Source: a virus. From it: 64,000 bases of DNA. Shown here one piece after another: positions 32,355 to 42,200 of this stretch (position 1 is the stretch's first letter; each line of letters starts with the position of its first letter). Made by a program: the position numbers and the translations under genes. Below the pieces are notes generated by a model. The model worked only from the letters and a program-made list of their open reading frames with translations, did no database searches and had not been told where the DNA came from. The DNA lies in the IMG/VR virus record IMGVR_UViG_3300015373_000003, positions 1-64,000 of that record; one strand, given 5' to 3'.

Positions 32355-32436
32355 CCCCGGAGGCGCATCGACCCACGGCGCGGCGAAGAAACCATGGGGA
32401 GCAACCTCCGGGGGAGCGGCACCTGTCCCGATGCGC
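32355..32436 (-). promoter_or_regulatory. Leader with two interleaved inverted repeats
   Basis: CCCCGGAGG (32355-32363) pairs with CCTCCGGGG (32405-32413); GCGCATCG (32363-32370) pairs with CGATGCGC (32429-32436). The order A-B-A'-B' allows either a pseudoknot or two mutually exclusive hairpins. It lies in the 120-base gap just upstream of a well-started gene, so it could control that gene's expression. Confidence 0.45.
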
Positions 32437-32454
32437 GGACCACCGGAACAAGAC

Positions 32455-33159
32455 TTAACATTGTAGACCTGGCTGAACTAAATCAATATCAACGCACACC
32501 TTTGGAGTTTCTACTTTTGGGAGTAAATTCTGGTCGGGGACTTGTGGGACTAGCCGTGGCACTTGGATTGGAGGAACATGAATCGGAGGAACATCTACCG
32601 GTGGTAAATTAATTGGAGGAACGTCTACCGGTGGAACGTCTACGCTAGGAGGATTATTAGGATTACTAGGGTTCCTGCTGTTAGGAGGAACAGTAGGGTT
32701 ACTAGGATTGCTAGGCGTTTGTTGATTTGGTTGTCCCGGCGTTCCCGGCGTGAGGTTTCCTCCCCCTCCATCACCGCCTCGCGGATTAATTTGCCCGCCT
32801 GATCCTCCGGTTCCACCACCGGTTCCTCCTGTCCCTCCGGTGCCTCCATCCTGATTAGCTAATTGCTGACGACGATCCACTACCAGTCGCTTAGCTAGTT
32901 CTTTATTTATATCCTGCTGATACTGGCGCTCTATCTGGTGGCGCTCCTTGACTGGCAGAGCAGCCAATAACTTAAACGCGCATTGCCGGGTGGTTAGCCC
33001 GAGACATGGCGATGATTGCTCTACCTTGATCACTTTGGTTCTGATTTGCACCACATTTACAACTGCAAATACGAAAATCGCAAGTCCTATTATTGCGCCA
33101 ATTAGGGCCAGTGGGCGATCCTTAACGGTTACCCAAAAATGTGAGGCCCGATCCATCAT
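32455..33159 (-). CDS. Single-pass membrane protein with Gly- and Pro-rich repeats
   Basis: 234 residues. One helix (LALIGAIIGLAIFVFAVVNVV, about 18-38), an outer helical part with Cys pair (SSPCLGLTTRQCAF), then low-complexity GGTGGTGGTGGG (about 105-130), Asn/Pro stretches and a VDVPPVDVPPINLPP repeat (about 170-205), ending with two more Cys. Extended and outward-facing; possibly spans the cell wall. Function unknown, first-stop gene of the membrane cassette. Confidence 0.65.
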   Translation of the reverse strand: MMDRASHFWVTVKDRPLALIGAIIGLAIFVFAVVNVVQIRTKVIKVEQSSPCLGLTTRQCAFKLLAALPVKERHQIERQYQQDINKELAKRLVVDRRQQLANQDGGTGGTGGTGGGTGGSGGQINPRGGDGGGGNLTPGTPGQPNQQTPSNPSNPTVPPNSRNPSNPNNPPSVDVPPVDVPPINLPPVDVPPIHVPPIQVPRLVPQVPDQNLLPKVETPKVCVDIDLVQPGLQC

Positions 33160-33162
33160 TAT

Positions 33163-33525
33163 TTAATCTAAAATCCCAGGCAGAACAGAAGGGAATGCTT
33201 CATGACACCCTTCGTCTACCACATTTAGATCTTCACCTCTCCTTCCGTCTTTCTCTTCGGTCCAGTCACTTGGCATTGGAATTGTTAACCTAATTTGCCT
33301 AGCTGTAGCCGTATAAGTTGCTGCTGTGCCTAGTTCACCTTCCCTAGTACGAGCCCGCGCAGCCTCTTCCCAGGCGCGAGCTTCTGTTGCTTTGAAATCA
33401 CCATTGCGTTTACAACCGTTGATTAGATTGTCACGGTTCGTTTCTGAACCTATGATCAGAGCAATCACCACAGACAGAATTACTGCGGAGGCCCACCAGA
33501 TGAAGCGTTGAGTAGAAATAGTCAT
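33163..33525 (-). CDS. Single-pass membrane protein with exterior Cys pair
   Basis: 120 residues: helix at about 9-27 (WWASAVILSVVIALIIG), then an exterior helical domain with two Cys (INGCKRNG and DEGCHEAF), probably a disulfide. The start overlaps the upstream stop by one base. No family recognised. Confidence 0.65.
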   Translation of the reverse strand: MTISTQRFIWWASAVILSVVIALIIGSETNRDNLINGCKRNGDFKATEARAWEEAARARTREGELGTAATYTATARQIRLTIPMPSDWTEEKDGRRGEDLNVVDEGCHEAFPSVLPGILD

Positions 33526-33926
33526 TAAATACCTATGAGCGGCAGAATCGGGTACTCATCATTACAATTGATATCACCAGAATCATGAAGCAATTTAAGT
33601 TGCGTCTGGTAATTCTTTAATGCAGCCTCAGCAGTCGGACGCAAAGGATCATTTGGCCCTAGCTTCTTATTGGCTTCCTTCCTGAACTCGACTTGCTGCT
33701 CAAGGAATTGGGCATAAAGACCGACGAACGCTTTGCTCTGCTCACACCGGTCGCGCTCTTTGGTCTGAATAAATCCTGTAACCGAAACAAAGGCAATCAA
33801 TATCGTCAGGATGAATCTGACAAAGCGCGTTAGACCGTGCCGAGATAACCACGCCTCTTGCAGCGCGTATTCAACATCATCTATTACATCGTCTTCTCGG
33901 TGTCTACGCTTTAACGGCCAAATCAT
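33525..33926 (-). CDS. Single-pass membrane protein with exterior Cys pair
   Basis: 133 residues: basic cytoplasmic start, helix near 36-53 (FVRFILTILIAFVSVTGF), then a coiled-coil-like exterior domain with Cys in RDRCEQS and DINCNDE. Same architecture as its two neighbours, which suggests a family of paralogue-like proteins acting together. Confidence 0.65.
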   Translation of the reverse strand: MIWPLKRRHREDDVIDDVEYALQEAWLSRHGLTRFVRFILTILIAFVSVTGFIQTKERDRCEQSKAFVGLYAQFLEQQVEFRKEANKKLGPNDPLRPTAEAALKNYQTQLKLLHDSGDINCNDEYPILPLIGI

Positions 33927-34244
33927 TTATTCTCCTGACTTTATTAGCTCCTTCAACTTTTGCCGCTGTGAATGGGTCGGAGTTTCAAGAAGCTTGTCAA
34001 ACAATTCATTACAACGCTTCTCATTTTCTATATCAGTCATCGGCCTGGGGCCAGCACAAAATTGTTCACGAATCTCATGCAGGGTTGCTGTGTTCTCGAT
34101 ACTTCTGGTAAACAAAATAGTGAATGCAATGACTACTGCGATCACTCCAACAGTAGTCAGAATAAATTGAATTGGGCGCCTATTAAGAATATTGCCCAGT
34201 TTGTCCCACCACTCTGCTCCTTTGTCTATCCAACTACTTTTCAT
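33927..34244 (-). CDS. Single-pass membrane protein with exterior Cys pair
   Basis: About 105 residues from the ATG at 34244 (MKSSWIDKGAEWW), which overlaps the TGA of a tiny membrane-protein gene (ATGA). The same frame is open to 34331, but that stretch is the tiny gene read in another frame. Helix near 24-46 (FILTTVGVIAVVIAFTILF), then EQFCAGP and EKRCNELF. Confidence 0.65.
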   Translation of the reverse strand: MKSSWIDKGAEWWDKLGNILNRRPIQFILTTVGVIAVVIAFTILFTRSIENTATLHEIREQFCAGPRPMTDIENEKRCNELFDKLLETPTHSQRQKLKELIKSGE

Positions 34245-34354
34245 GGCAGAATCACCAACAGGTAGATCAGGAGTCCCAGCATCCACCCGGCCCACGTGAA
34301 AGGATGATCTTTTAGCCAATTTATTAGCCATGGATATGTTCGCCTAAGCTCCAT
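34241..34354 (-). CDS. 37-residue membrane protein
   Basis: Tiny gene from the ATG at 34354 within the end of the upstream gene, stopping in ATGA overlap with the downstream gene. Product starts MELRRTYPWLINWLKDHPF and ends in a hydrophobic helix (GWMLGLLIYLLVILP). Exact overlaps at both ends and a clear helix support it. Possibly a small lysis or holin-accessory protein. Confidence 0.55.
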   Translation of the reverse strand: MELRRTYPWLINWLKDHPFTWAGWMLGLLIYLLVILP

Positions 34355-34619
34355 CTTCCACTTCCTCGTCCCGCCTCTCAAGCGGCCGAACAGAAGCAGC
34401 CTTCGCCTCTAGATATTTTTCAAACAGAACATCTATTCGCCAACCCAATGCGCCTAATCCGAACACGAGCAGCGCGCCTAATACGTATTTATCGATCTTG
34501 CCTTGAGTCACCTGCTGATAGCTAGCGATGGTGATAAAGAAGAATGGGATAATAAATCCAACAACAGCATCACTTCGCCGCGCGCTCTTGCTTCTTCTTC
34601 TCGAAGGCTGATCGGGCAT
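34344..34619 (-). CDS. Two-helix membrane protein, holin-like
   Basis: 91 residues: basic start (RRRSKSARR), helix 1 about 18-35 (AVVGFIIPFFFITIASY), helix 2 about 45-62 (YVLGALLVFGLGALGW), then a charged tail. Size and topology match class II holins, but the endolysin gene is 34 kb away in this window and a second holin-like gene lies at the left end. It directly follows the collar-fibre gene. Confidence 0.6.
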   Translation of the reverse strand: MPDQPSRRRSKSARRSDAVVGFIIPFFFITIASYQQVTQGKIDKYVLGALLVFGLGALGWRIDVLFEKYLEAKAASVRPLERRDEEVEDGA

Positions 34620-35326
34620 TAGGTTTTAATTATTGTAGTCTCAGGAGCCCCTGCATTTGATGCCTTGAAAATGGTTCCATCCAAGTAATAGAAGCAACCA
34701 TTTGCGGCACCTCCTGATCCTAAGAACTGCTTGTTATTCGTTCCTTGCTCTTGATCAATAACCGCCACCCCTGTAGTCGCATTTATAAACATACGAAGCT
34801 GAGCAAAGTTAGCGCCAGTATCTTGGTGACCACGCCAGATAAAGAAGTTTTTCTCTGGCAGATATCCGGCTGGTAAAGTATAAATTGTCGATGGCAGCGT
34901 ATAAACAGAATTTGTGCGCTCGACAATCCCACGCAATAAAACTAAACCGTCAGCTAGCTTCAGGCATTGAGGCTGATAAATAGGATCATTACTTAACCTG
35001 CGCCAGTTAGTGCCTAGCGTTAGATCTTTCCACCCGCCAGGCAAAGCAAATGTAGTAGATCCATCACCCGCGCCATGGCTTGTCCCAATCTCAGCAAATA
35101 AGCTATTAAAGGTGGTGCGTGAGAGGGTGTCGCCATTTCTCTCTAACCATCCATCAGGCGGACGATTAGCTGTGTTTTCATTTATGTTTCCGCTTTGATC
35201 GATTAAACGCGGCCAACGCATCTCTGCGCCAACAGGTATGGCAGCACCACGTTTAAGCTCATCGATTTCCTTCTGCATTTCACGCAGCATGCGTTCGAGC
35301 GTGTCTGTGAGAATTACTGTACTCAT
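34619..35326 (-). CDS. Tail fibre protein with phage collar domain
   Basis: 235 residues. An N-terminal helix (LERMLREMQKEIDELKRG) is followed by the collar domain: DGWLERNGDTLSRTTFNSLF and GAGDGSTTFALPG are its hallmark stretches (about residues 57-96). The C-terminal beta-rich part probably binds the host surface. It follows the tail hub gene, as short tail fibres often do. Confidence 0.85.
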   Translation of the reverse strand: MSTVILTDTLERMLREMQKEIDELKRGAAIPVGAEMRWPRLIDQSGNINENTANRPPDGWLERNGDTLSRTTFNSLFAEIGTSHGAGDGSTTFALPGGWKDLTLGTNWRRLSNDPIYQPQCLKLADGLVLLRGIVERTNSVYTLPSTIYTLPAGYLPEKNFFIWRGHQDTGANFAQLRMFINATTGVAVIDQEQGTNNKQFLGSGGAANGCFYYLDGTIFKASNAGAPETTIIKT

Positions 35327-37731
35327 GGCGACACCTGTAGTGAACTCACACGCTCAGTCCCGTCATCACTGATATCGATATTGATGCCGAAGATCCTCAC
35401 CGGCAGTCCTTCTATTTTGATGCGCTCGCCATGCTTGGCAAAGAGACTGATCTGATCGCCGACTGTGTAATCAACAAATGGTTCAGGAACAGAACTATCC
35501 TGTGTCCACGCGAATGGTATGAATGAATAAATTTTACGTGGCGTATCTCGAAGCGCCACTTCTCCCGCCGCGAAAGTGACTAACACATTATTGTCAACGA
35601 CTTCAGAAAGCTGAGCAGTCTCTTCCATCACGATGTTGTACGCATCTTCTGATGCCGCGCTTTCTTGGAGCCCCGTTCCATACTTGCCCTTAGCAGTAAA
35701 TCTATTCCTGACCACAGAGAAGTCATTCTCGCGGTCAAACTTTTGAATATTACGTGGCCCCCAGTTGTAACCAAATACCACTCCGGGCTTCTTACGCGAA
35801 TCTACTGTTTGCAAAGAACCTGGCTTAGTGTTCATCTGCCGCGTTATGGGATCGATAGTAAAATCAATACCATTTTCGATATCCACAGCGTTATTAATCA
35901 AGTTCTGAATAACATCATCTTTAGAATATTTAGTCCAACGAGTAGCGGAGTTATCACCTTGGGTTCCGCGTGATACGTAGCTCGGTTGCAGCGGCTCAGG
36001 TTCGCCAATCCTAATAAAGTTAATATTGAAGAATTGACGATTGTTATTGGTCGGCGGGTTGTAAAGGCTACCCCAAGCCCTAGTGAAAAGCTGGCCACCA
36101 GCCGACACGCCATCGAGCATATCCCACGGCGCAGCAAAGGTAGCGATGGTCGTCCAGTCAATATTGTCCTTAGACCATTGGCCTATTAAATTAGTTCCCT
36201 GCCTAAGGATACGAACATAAGCCGGGAAAACACCTGTTATTACTCCTGTGGTGCCTTGGACATTTCCAGCGGGTGCTGCTGCTCCGCTAGGTGTCGAGCC
36301 AGGAGTATAATTAGCCCAAAAAGTTATTTGAGTTGCGTCATTAGGTATAGCGGGCGGGATAGCTTTTACGTATTGAACAGTTACATAAAAGTTTCTCTGT
36401 GCATAAACATTGGCACCAGAAGGCGGCGCAGAATCATTCTTGATTCCTAATGCACTAATGATGTTGCCCTCTAAGCCAACCGTAAAGCTAGGCAATGTGA
36501 AAAAGGCATGAAGAGCCATTCCATCTGGAATGCCAAATAAGCTATTCGGGGTTCCGCCAGCAGTATTGCCGGGAGCATTAGTGATATCTGTAACTCCCTG
36601 AGCAACAGAACCAGCTTCTTGTTGAAGAGCTACAGAAAAAACTGGATTAGAGCCTGGTCTGCTGTTTGTCGCTGACCAATGCCGCCGCTGCTTTAAATTA
36701 ACCTCATCCAGAATCCTCAATACTATTTCGCCAGGAATGACTTTAGAAGCCTCTGAGCCGATCACTAAGTCACGACGCAATTGGCGGTTATTAAGTGTGT
36801 CGTACCAACCAACTGCACTGACCGACATTTGATTCTCAGGCAGACCTTCTTTCATATTCCAGATGATGCCTGACCAAATCGGTACACCCTTGCGATAACA
36901 AATTATCGCGTGCTTACCTTCTTCTATGCCTATCCAGTCTTCATGATCAACCGGCACAGAAAAACTACACGAGCCAGCTTTATTGCCGATCACGCTAAGC
37001 TGCTTACCTTTTGCGTAATGAGTTACATCAGCTATTGGCGTTAACGTCTTGCTATCGGCGAGAATATATTTCCAAATATGATCAGGAGTGCTGATCGGAA
37101 TCGTGTCTAGCGTTTCAGCTAAAGGGTCAAGCCCTCGGAAAACGACTAATGAGATTCCAGAATCCTGCTGCTCAGAGTCAAACAAACGAACACCGAATTG
37201 CCCGTTTACTCCTGCGCCCAGCTCAGCTTGATCACCAGCAACAATGTCATAGCTGAATTCGTAGGTCGGCAGCACCGAAGACAAGAACGGATCACTGATG
37301 AAAAGCTGAGCCGTTATTTTATTGCCTTCAACTCGCCCTCTGATCCAATATGTCTCTTCTGGATCGGTGCTTATTTTGTTGCCTGTGTACTCAGCTACCT
37401 GTGAAGCAGAGTTAGCATCATTTACTTTATATAGGATGAGCTTACCATCGCCTTGGAAAGCCAGCATCCACATCGATGCCTGTCCTGCGCTCAGACTCGC
37501 GCGCCGGAATAGCAGTGCCCTATACGTATTGGGATCACGGCTTAGCTTGAATTTAAGCGTGCCGTCGCCATCATCATCGACAAGTCCATTCAGAAACCAG
37601 CTAGCGCCGCCAGTGCCAACGATCTGAAGCTGATTATTGTGAGTCTGTACTACTGTGCCTGGATCTACTGTGGTCCAGCGAGTACGGAAAGACTCGTCAA
37701 AGAAATTTTCGCCAGTTCTAAAGTCAGCCAT
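35323..37731 (-). CDS. Tail tip/hub protein with lectin-like insertions
   Basis: 802 residues. N-terminal ~200 residues look like a concanavalin/laminin-G-type fold (FRRASLSAGQASMWMLAFQG). Then a tail-hub-like domain (WKYILADSKTLTPIADVTHYAKG near 220 and AVGWYDTLNNRQLRRDLV near 315), a second lectin-like insert (FYVTVQYVKAIPP to WSKDNIDWTTIATF, about 435-545) and the rest of the hub (about 590-802). It resembles siphovirus tail proteins that close the tail below Dit. Carbohydrate-binding roles are inferred. Confidence 0.75.
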   Translation of the reverse strand: MADFRTGENFFDESFRTRWTTVDPGTVVQTHNNQLQIVGTGGASWFLNGLVDDDGDGTLKFKLSRDPNTYRALLFRRASLSAGQASMWMLAFQGDGKLILYKVNDANSASQVAEYTGNKISTDPEETYWIRGRVEGNKITAQLFISDPFLSSVLPTYEFSYDIVAGDQAELGAGVNGQFGVRLFDSEQQDSGISLVVFRGLDPLAETLDTIPISTPDHIWKYILADSKTLTPIADVTHYAKGKQLSVIGNKAGSCSFSVPVDHEDWIGIEEGKHAIICYRKGVPIWSGIIWNMKEGLPENQMSVSAVGWYDTLNNRQLRRDLVIGSEASKVIPGEIVLRILDEVNLKQRRHWSATNSRPGSNPVFSVALQQEAGSVAQGVTDITNAPGNTAGGTPNSLFGIPDGMALHAFFTLPSFTVGLEGNIISALGIKNDSAPPSGANVYAQRNFYVTVQYVKAIPPAIPNDATQITFWANYTPGSTPSGAAAPAGNVQGTTGVITGVFPAYVRILRQGTNLIGQWSKDNIDWTTIATFAAPWDMLDGVSAGGQLFTRAWGSLYNPPTNNNRQFFNINFIRIGEPEPLQPSYVSRGTQGDNSATRWTKYSKDDVIQNLINNAVDIENGIDFTIDPITRQMNTKPGSLQTVDSRKKPGVVFGYNWGPRNIQKFDRENDFSVVRNRFTAKGKYGTGLQESAASEDAYNIVMEETAQLSEVVDNNVLVTFAAGEVALRDTPRKIYSFIPFAWTQDSSVPEPFVDYTVGDQISLFAKHGERIKIEGLPVRIFGINIDISDDGTERVSSLQVSP

Positions 37732-39279
37732 TTATAAAAAGGTATGGCGGTACGCCATATCTATCCGCGTTACAGTTCCAGTTACAAAGTTCACTGAGAT
37801 TGCATTATTGCCTGGTTGCAGCTTGATCATGTCGCTGTCAATCGAGATACGATCAAACCGGTTGCCAACCAAAGAATCGCCCGCTACAAGGAATTCTTGG
37901 ATCTTGCGTCCACCTGTGTCGCGCGTATCGATCTTCAGATATGCATTCGACGGTACAGCGGTCGTACTCCCCGCAGGAGATTTAATCGTGATCGATTGAC
38001 CAGTAGCGTTATTTGTGATGGTCGCCGCTGTACCACCGGCTACAGTCGAGTTAACCGGCCCATATATTTTAATAGTAGGCTCAGCTAGCCAGTCACCTTT
38101 GTTAGGAACCGTGAATATCGTTCCAGCAAAAGCACCGTTCTCAGCCACACGCCAAGTAAGTATTTTAACTAAAGCAGTTGAGTCGCTGCCGATCCAAGCA
38201 GCAGAAGGTCCGCCCTTGCCGGATACTCCCGTACCTAACGCTGTAGCTGCTGTGCCCGTAAGCGTTTTTGTCGCTGTATGAATCATGGTGCTGCCGCCTA
38301 CATCTGGATCGCCAGTCCAGAGTTGAACAGTTAATACGTTGCCTATCATCGTGCTTCTCATCCATCGTAATGAGTTATTTGACCAGCCAGTTATTTGAGC
38401 AGCAGTCTGAGAATCAAATGAAAGAGCTTGGTTGGTGCCTCCGACAGTTACTTGCAGAACAAGCGTAGACACACCGGCTGAGTCTCGCTGTACGTTGGCA
38501 TAAACATGATTATTTGCATCAACGTACTTGGCCATGTGGCCCCACTGATAACTCTGACCAGCACCAGGAGTAGGCGTCTGGACACCAGTTGAAACCTTAG
38601 GATCTAAAAAGTTCTGGCCGTTATAAACAATTCGACGGTTAACACCTGCTGAACCGGTAGCAGTTAAATCGCCACCAACCACCGAGACATTAGCTTGGCC
38701 AGATACAAAGGTGTATTTAGTTAGATCGGCAAAGTTGGCATCAGCAAAGCCAATATTGAAACTCCGGTTCTCTTCTATGTAGCTCACGAAACGTGGATCG
38801 GACGCACGCAGGAAAATCTGGAATGGCCGCTTGATGTAGAAACCGTCTTGCTGATCATCCATCGCCATCGGTTGACCCTTACGGCAATTGATCATCACAT
38901 CGCGCGCTGGATCGCCAGTACGGAAGACTAGCGGACCTTCAGTTAAATCATTGAACATGGCCTTGAGGCCACGCTTCATTGTTTCGAGCTTTGAGAATTT
39001 AGCTGCTTCGATTTGTCCATTGAGAGTAAGTGTGCGTCCGCCATAAAATGAATCAAATGGAGTCTCGCCATGAGCACCAGGATTAGATTCATTCACTAGC
39101 CTCAGATCAGGATCGCCTAAACCACTGATGCTTTTAATGAACACACGATCTACAACACCAGCTTGATTGATTATGTCGCCCTTGTACTCAAGCTTCGCCT
39201 GAATGCCAAGCTCGGGCATACTCAAATCGCCATCTAGTAATAGCTTGGGATCGCCAGATAGATACTGCGCAATATCCAT
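37732..39279 (-). CDS. Distal tail (Dit-like) protein
   Basis: 515 residues from the ATG at 39279, sharing a base with the tape measure stop (TGATG); the longer frame to 39564 lies over the tape measure gene. Residues ~1-190 match the Dit N-terminal domain (RVFIKSISGLGDPDLRL, GGRTLTLNGQIEA, ASDPRFVSY). A beta-rich insert (about 200-370) resembles a carbohydrate-binding module, then the C-terminal Dit half (GDWLAEPTIKIYGPV, NNAISVNF). It forms the hexameric ring at the tail end. Confidence 0.85.
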   Translation of the reverse strand: MDIAQYLSGDPKLLLDGDLSMPELGIQAKLEYKGDIINQAGVVDRVFIKSISGLGDPDLRLVNESNPGAHGETPFDSFYGGRTLTLNGQIEAAKFSKLETMKRGLKAMFNDLTEGPLVFRTGDPARDVMINCRKGQPMAMDDQQDGFYIKRPFQIFLRASDPRFVSYIEENRSFNIGFADANFADLTKYTFVSGQANVSVVGGDLTATGSAGVNRRIVYNGQNFLDPKVSTGVQTPTPGAGQSYQWGHMAKYVDANNHVYANVQRDSAGVSTLVLQVTVGGTNQALSFDSQTAAQITGWSNNSLRWMRSTMIGNVLTVQLWTGDPDVGGSTMIHTATKTLTGTAATALGTGVSGKGGPSAAWIGSDSTALVKILTWRVAENGAFAGTIFTVPNKGDWLAEPTIKIYGPVNSTVAGGTAATITNNATGQSITIKSPAGSTTAVPSNAYLKIDTRDTGGRKIQEFLVAGDSLVGNRFDRISIDSDMIKLQPGNNAISVNFVTGTVTRIDMAYRHTFL

Positions 39280-42200
39280 CAAACACCTGCTGTCTTGACC
39301 TTGCGCGCAATTGTTTCGCCAAGGAATTCGTAGTCGGTTTCTGTTGGCTGTTCCGTAATATCGAACATGAAGGTATTTCCACCCTGATTGTCCATTGCGT
39401 TCCAGCGCGGGCGGGAGAGCGTAGCTGGCCGGATAGATTCGCCAGAGTGACCCATTAATAGGCCGGAATTTGTGATCATCGCTCCGCTGGCAGCACCAGG
39501 GATCTGATACTGAGGAAGCGGTTGACCAAGGCCAGTGAACAGAGCTTGCCGGAACCACTGCCACGAAGTTGAAGTAAATGTCTGTGGCTCATTAGCCGTG
39601 CCATTAAGTTCATTAATAGCGACAGTGTTTTGCAGGACAGCAACCTGATTCTCAAGTAATGCCTGCGTCAGATCATTTATGTCTTGCTGATTACCTGTTG
39701 CCCTAGCCTCAGCCAGAAGTTGTTCAAGTGATCCACGCTGCTCACCGAGAATATTCCCGCGCTCTTGGGCTAGACGTAAAAGCTCAGTCTGATTTACCTG
39801 GCCAGAGATTTGGCCGGTCAGATCCACGACTTGCTTATTCAGATCATTGATGCTGAGCTTGAAGCTCGCTCGCTGATTTACTTCCTCAACACGCGCATCG
39901 AAGAACGCCGCAGTATTTTCCTTGATAGTTACATCTAGCTCAGCAAGCTGATCGGTCAGATCTTGAACTAATTGCAAGTTGCCAGCCCTACCAGCACTGA
40001 AGATTAATCCCTGTAGCTCGCCACGTTGCTGCTGAAGTGCAGCTTGCCGCTGCTGGAAAACTGCGGCACGAGATAATGTCTCACCGCCAACAGAAACTCC
40101 ACCTTGTAGACCAACCGTGCCAAGGGCTTGTGCCATTCGCTCAAATAAATCGAGCCTACCAAGCCTACGCTGAGCCCTGTTGTTGATCCTGTCTGCCGCA
40201 TCCCGCAATTCCTGCTGAATCGAATCAGCTATAGCCGTCTGCAACTCCGCTATCTGGTCTTCGATTTGATCAGCTAAATCGTTGGCACCGATCTTGCGGG
40301 CCGAGAAAAGCTGCCGTTGCAATTGGCTTATTTGATTCTGCATTACCGAACGGCCACCCTGAGCAGAAGCCCGGAACAAATCTTCACGGCCAGTCAGATC
40401 AGCCAGACGTTGTACGGCATCTACAAATCGATTGGCACGCTCGGCATTGCGATTAATTTTATCTACGATGGCCTGCTGAGCATTGACTTGGGCTTCCCAA
40501 ATAGATTGCAGAAGCTCAGCCACCAACTGCTGCTGTGCCAGCATGCGATCACGGATATTCTTTAGACCGGCACGCGAAGTATCGGCACGCTTTTGAGCTT
40601 CACTACCGGTGCGCCGGATATCAGCAAGCTCATTTTGAAGATTCTTGATCTTGTTCTTTTGATCTTTGTCTTCCTCGCCGCGCTGAAGCCGCTTAATCCT
40701 TTTTTCAACTGCCTTAGCTTGGCGCTCAGAACGATCCGCCACACGCTGCTCAGCCATCGTTACATCACGAGTTTCATCTTCGGCCCGACCCAACCGGCGC
40801 AGGAAAGTACGCTCGCGCGGTAGACGAGTCCTTAAATCACGAAGTTCTCGACGGGAAACCTGCTCATCAGTTAATGCACGAGTGACACGACCGCCACGGC
40901 CACCAACAAATGTGGCAGACAAAGTACGGCGAGCAAGATTTTCTGCAAATGCTGTCAGCGCATCTTGCTGCTGCTGAAGCAAACCATTATCACCGGTTAA
41001 TCCTTCTAGGTGAAGCTGGTAGAGCTTCCATGATTCATCTTGGCGATTTTTGATCTTGTTTAAGCGATTAGTGAATTGCGTGATCGCTCGCCGCTGCTGT
41101 TGATTCTCATCGCCCTTGCGTAAATTGTGGATCGCATTCGTCAGCCGCTCAATCTCATTCTGGTCACTGCGCATCGATTTAATCGACTCAGTGACCGCGC
41201 TGGCAGACTTGAAGACGAAGCGCATGAAGTCGCCAAGATCCTTCGTGATTGAACGAAGTTCTGTGCGAACGAAACTACTATCAATTAATAATGGTCCGAA
41301 AGGAACATTACTATTCGAAAAAGACCCACGACCACTGGGGCCAGAAGTGGTGCTCGGTCCAAAGCCACCGATGATTCCACCGCCAGCGAATCCACGAATA
41401 GCTCCTGCAAACATAGAAGCACGCCGTCTGTAGCCAGCGGTATTTGGATGAATTCCATCTCCGCGCACATAAGGGCCAGCTATTCGTGCCCAATCAACTA
41501 CACGATCAGCACGGTTGCGAATTAAACGATTTTTTGCTGCTGCATCTGTTGCAGCACGAACGATAGTAGCCATGACCAATGGCTTCCCGCGCAGCATCCG
41601 TTTAGCTGCATTGATTGAACCAGCTAAATTACCCGCAGCGGTCCCGTCGTTAGTGCCCATGTCAAGCACACCTACATCTATGCCAGGATGATCGCCTAGC
41701 ATTTGCCGCAATTGACCGACACCCCAGATTGAAGGTTTACCACCTTGGACTGCTGAGAATAATCTAACGCCTTGTAGCCGTCCACGAAGACCACCGAATT
41801 GAGTAGTGCCTACACCGAGGCTATCGCCAGCGTATGCAGCTTGATTTACTCCGCCGCGCTTGGTGCCGCCACCACCAATTTCTTCTCCACCAACGCCTAG
41901 CCCTAGTAATTTGGCAATTGCTTCTCTAGTTAAACCAAGCGCACGTGCAAGTAATTCCTGATGACGCTCAGTTAATACCCATTCGCCAACGTGCCCAAGG
42001 AAAAGCTGACCATCGCCCTTTTTGTTACCATCGATTTGCCCGCCTTGAGCAAATCCACGTATCCTGCCACCGAGAGCCAGACCATAGCGCTTCATCCAGG
42101 CGCGAGCATTTCCCTCTTGAGCTTTGTAGTTCGAGCCATCAGCAAATGCAGATCCCTGCGTGCTCTGAGCAACCATATGGGCAGGCAAGCCCTGACGCGC

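Noticed and set aside
39280-39564. Upstream extension of the Dit-like gene (MAVVPASSVHW...)
   Set aside because: It lies wholly inside the tape measure gene, has odd composition and no ribosome site; the ATG at 39279 with TGATG overlap is better.
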